A stretch of 6,559 bases of DNA, taken from contig PXDP01000207.1 of the NCBI GenBank assembly GCA_003565035.1, positions 1 through 6,559 on the forward strand. Direction: 5' to 3'. The DNA is from PVC group bacterium (lineage in GTDB: Bacteria; Verrucomicrobiota; Kiritimatiellia; SS1-B-03-39; UBA6053). The notes under the pieces were generated by a model. The model was not told the origin of the DNA and did not search any database. It saw only the letters and a list, made by a program, of their open reading frames with translations. Position 1 is the first letter of the stretch, and every line of letters starts with the position of its first letter. A program made the position numbers and the translations under genes. This document shows positions 6,202-6,559 of the stretch, one piece after another.

Positions 6202-6288
6202 TGGTACACCCGAGAGGAGTCGAACCTCCACGCCCTTGCGGGCACTAGAACCTGAATCTAGCGTGTCTGCCAGTTCCACCACGGGTGC
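6202..6288 (-). tRNA. tRNA-Leu (anticodon CAG)
   Basis: An 87-base complete class II tRNA. The acceptor stem is GCACCCG with CGGGTGT, discriminator A and encoded CCA (6204-6202). The D stem is GTG/CAC, with loop GAACTGGCAGA. The anticodon stem CTAGA/TCTAG is perfect, with loop TTCAGGT and anticodon CAG at 6254-6252. The long variable arm GCCC-GCAA-GGGC is typical of Leu, and the T arm is GGAGG-TTCGACT-CCTCT. It reads CUG codons. The acceptor opens with a G1-U72 wobble and the T stem with G49-U65; these are slightly unusual but do not spoil the fold. It has its own promoter and terminator. Confidence 0.97.
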
Positions 6289-6307
6289 GTGAAAAGCAAT
6301 TGGCGCG

Positions 6308-6335
6308 ACATTACCGAAAAAACCTCCGGTGTCAA
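6308..6335 (-). promoter_or_regulatory. Candidate sigma-70-type promoter of tRNA-Leu
   Basis: The minus strand carries a perfect -35 hexamer TTGACA (6335-6330), a 16-base spacer with a T-run, and a weaker -10 candidate TAATGT (6313-6308). Transcription would start near 6301, about a dozen bases before the mature tRNA 5' end, as is common for tRNA genes. The -35 is convincing and the -10 is only a partial match. Confidence 0.6.
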
Positions 6336-6559
6336 TCCTCCTGCGCAGAGAAATTTACGGCTGGGCGCATCCAGGAATGGGTGTATGACCTGCGGGTTTG
6401 TTCCAAAAGGAGCTTAGGCTTTCAGCCTGAGGCGGCGGAGAGGCAAGGAGACAGCCTAACGCAGGGTCCTCCCGCAACCGGATTGACCACCCGCTCGCAA
6501 GCTCGCTTGAGGGCACGGAGGAAGAAACACGGAGCTTGCCAAGCCGAAGGCATGGGCCT
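6336..6559. other. Gene-poor tail with short inverted and direct repeats
   Basis: No convincing protein gene is seen. AGGCT (6416-6420) can pair with AGCCT at 6424-6428 (8-position stem CTTAGGCT/AGCCTGAG with one mismatch) or with AGCCTAA at 6453-6459 (7-bp stem with TTAGGCT 6414-6420), giving two exclusive hairpins. GCTCGC occurs twice (6493-6498, 6501-6506) around a CAAGC/GCTTG hairpin, and CACGGAG occurs twice (6514-6520, 6528-6534). A minus-strand open frame of 43 codons (6553-6422, starting MPSAWQAPCFFLRALKRACE) has no ribosome site in view and is likely incidental. The look is that of a dispersed intergenic repeat continuing past the window edge. Confidence 0.4.

Noticed and set aside
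6411..6559. CRISPR array or integron attC site in the repetitive tail
   Set aside because: The repeats are too short and unevenly spaced for CRISPR, and the paired core sites expected of attC are not seen.

Overview
The window is GC-rich DNA from a bacterium, most probably of the PVC superphylum (Verrucomicrobiota, Kiritimatiellota or Planctomycetota). That placement is an inference from domain content: tandem SHD1 domains on a secreted-type protein, and an esterase fused to an FGE/sulfatase-modifying-factor-like domain. No marker gene fixes the taxonomy. Every protein call rests on motif reading only.

Layout, left to right. (1) Positions 1-1422, plus strand: the 3' part of a gene cut by the window edge. 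It encodes a GH123/DUF4091-like region followed by two SHD1 domains. (2) 1423-1511: a short convergent intergenic stretch, almost filled by an imperfect palindrome (1435-1512). (3) 1512-3896, minus strand: a large exported two-domain protein, an alpha/beta-hydrolase (carboxylesterase) at the N-terminus and an FGE-like domain at the C-terminus. (4) 3897-4108: an intergenic stretch holding a striking 162-bp ungapped foldback element (3946-4107) that begins one base after the stop codon of the next gene. (5) 4109-4612 and 4609-5967, minus strand: a translationally coupled pair with a 4-base ATGA overlap, encoding a small TPR-like protein and a single-pass membrane protein of unknown function. (6) 5968-6559: an AT-rich leader, then a complete tRNA-Leu(CAG) unit on the minus strand (promoter, tRNA with encoded CCA, intrinsic terminator), and a gene-poor tail with short repeats that continues past the window.

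The genes do not form one obvious pathway. The first two proteins have domains typical of the large secreted hydrolase repertoires of polysaccharide-degrading PVC bacteria, so a role in carbohydrate or ester breakdown outside the cytoplasm is plausible but unproven. The coupled membrane/TPR pair is probably one functional unit of unknown role. The most unusual items are the 162-bp foldback element, the esterase-FGE fusion whose FGE-like part has no cysteine, and the unassigned two-gene pair.
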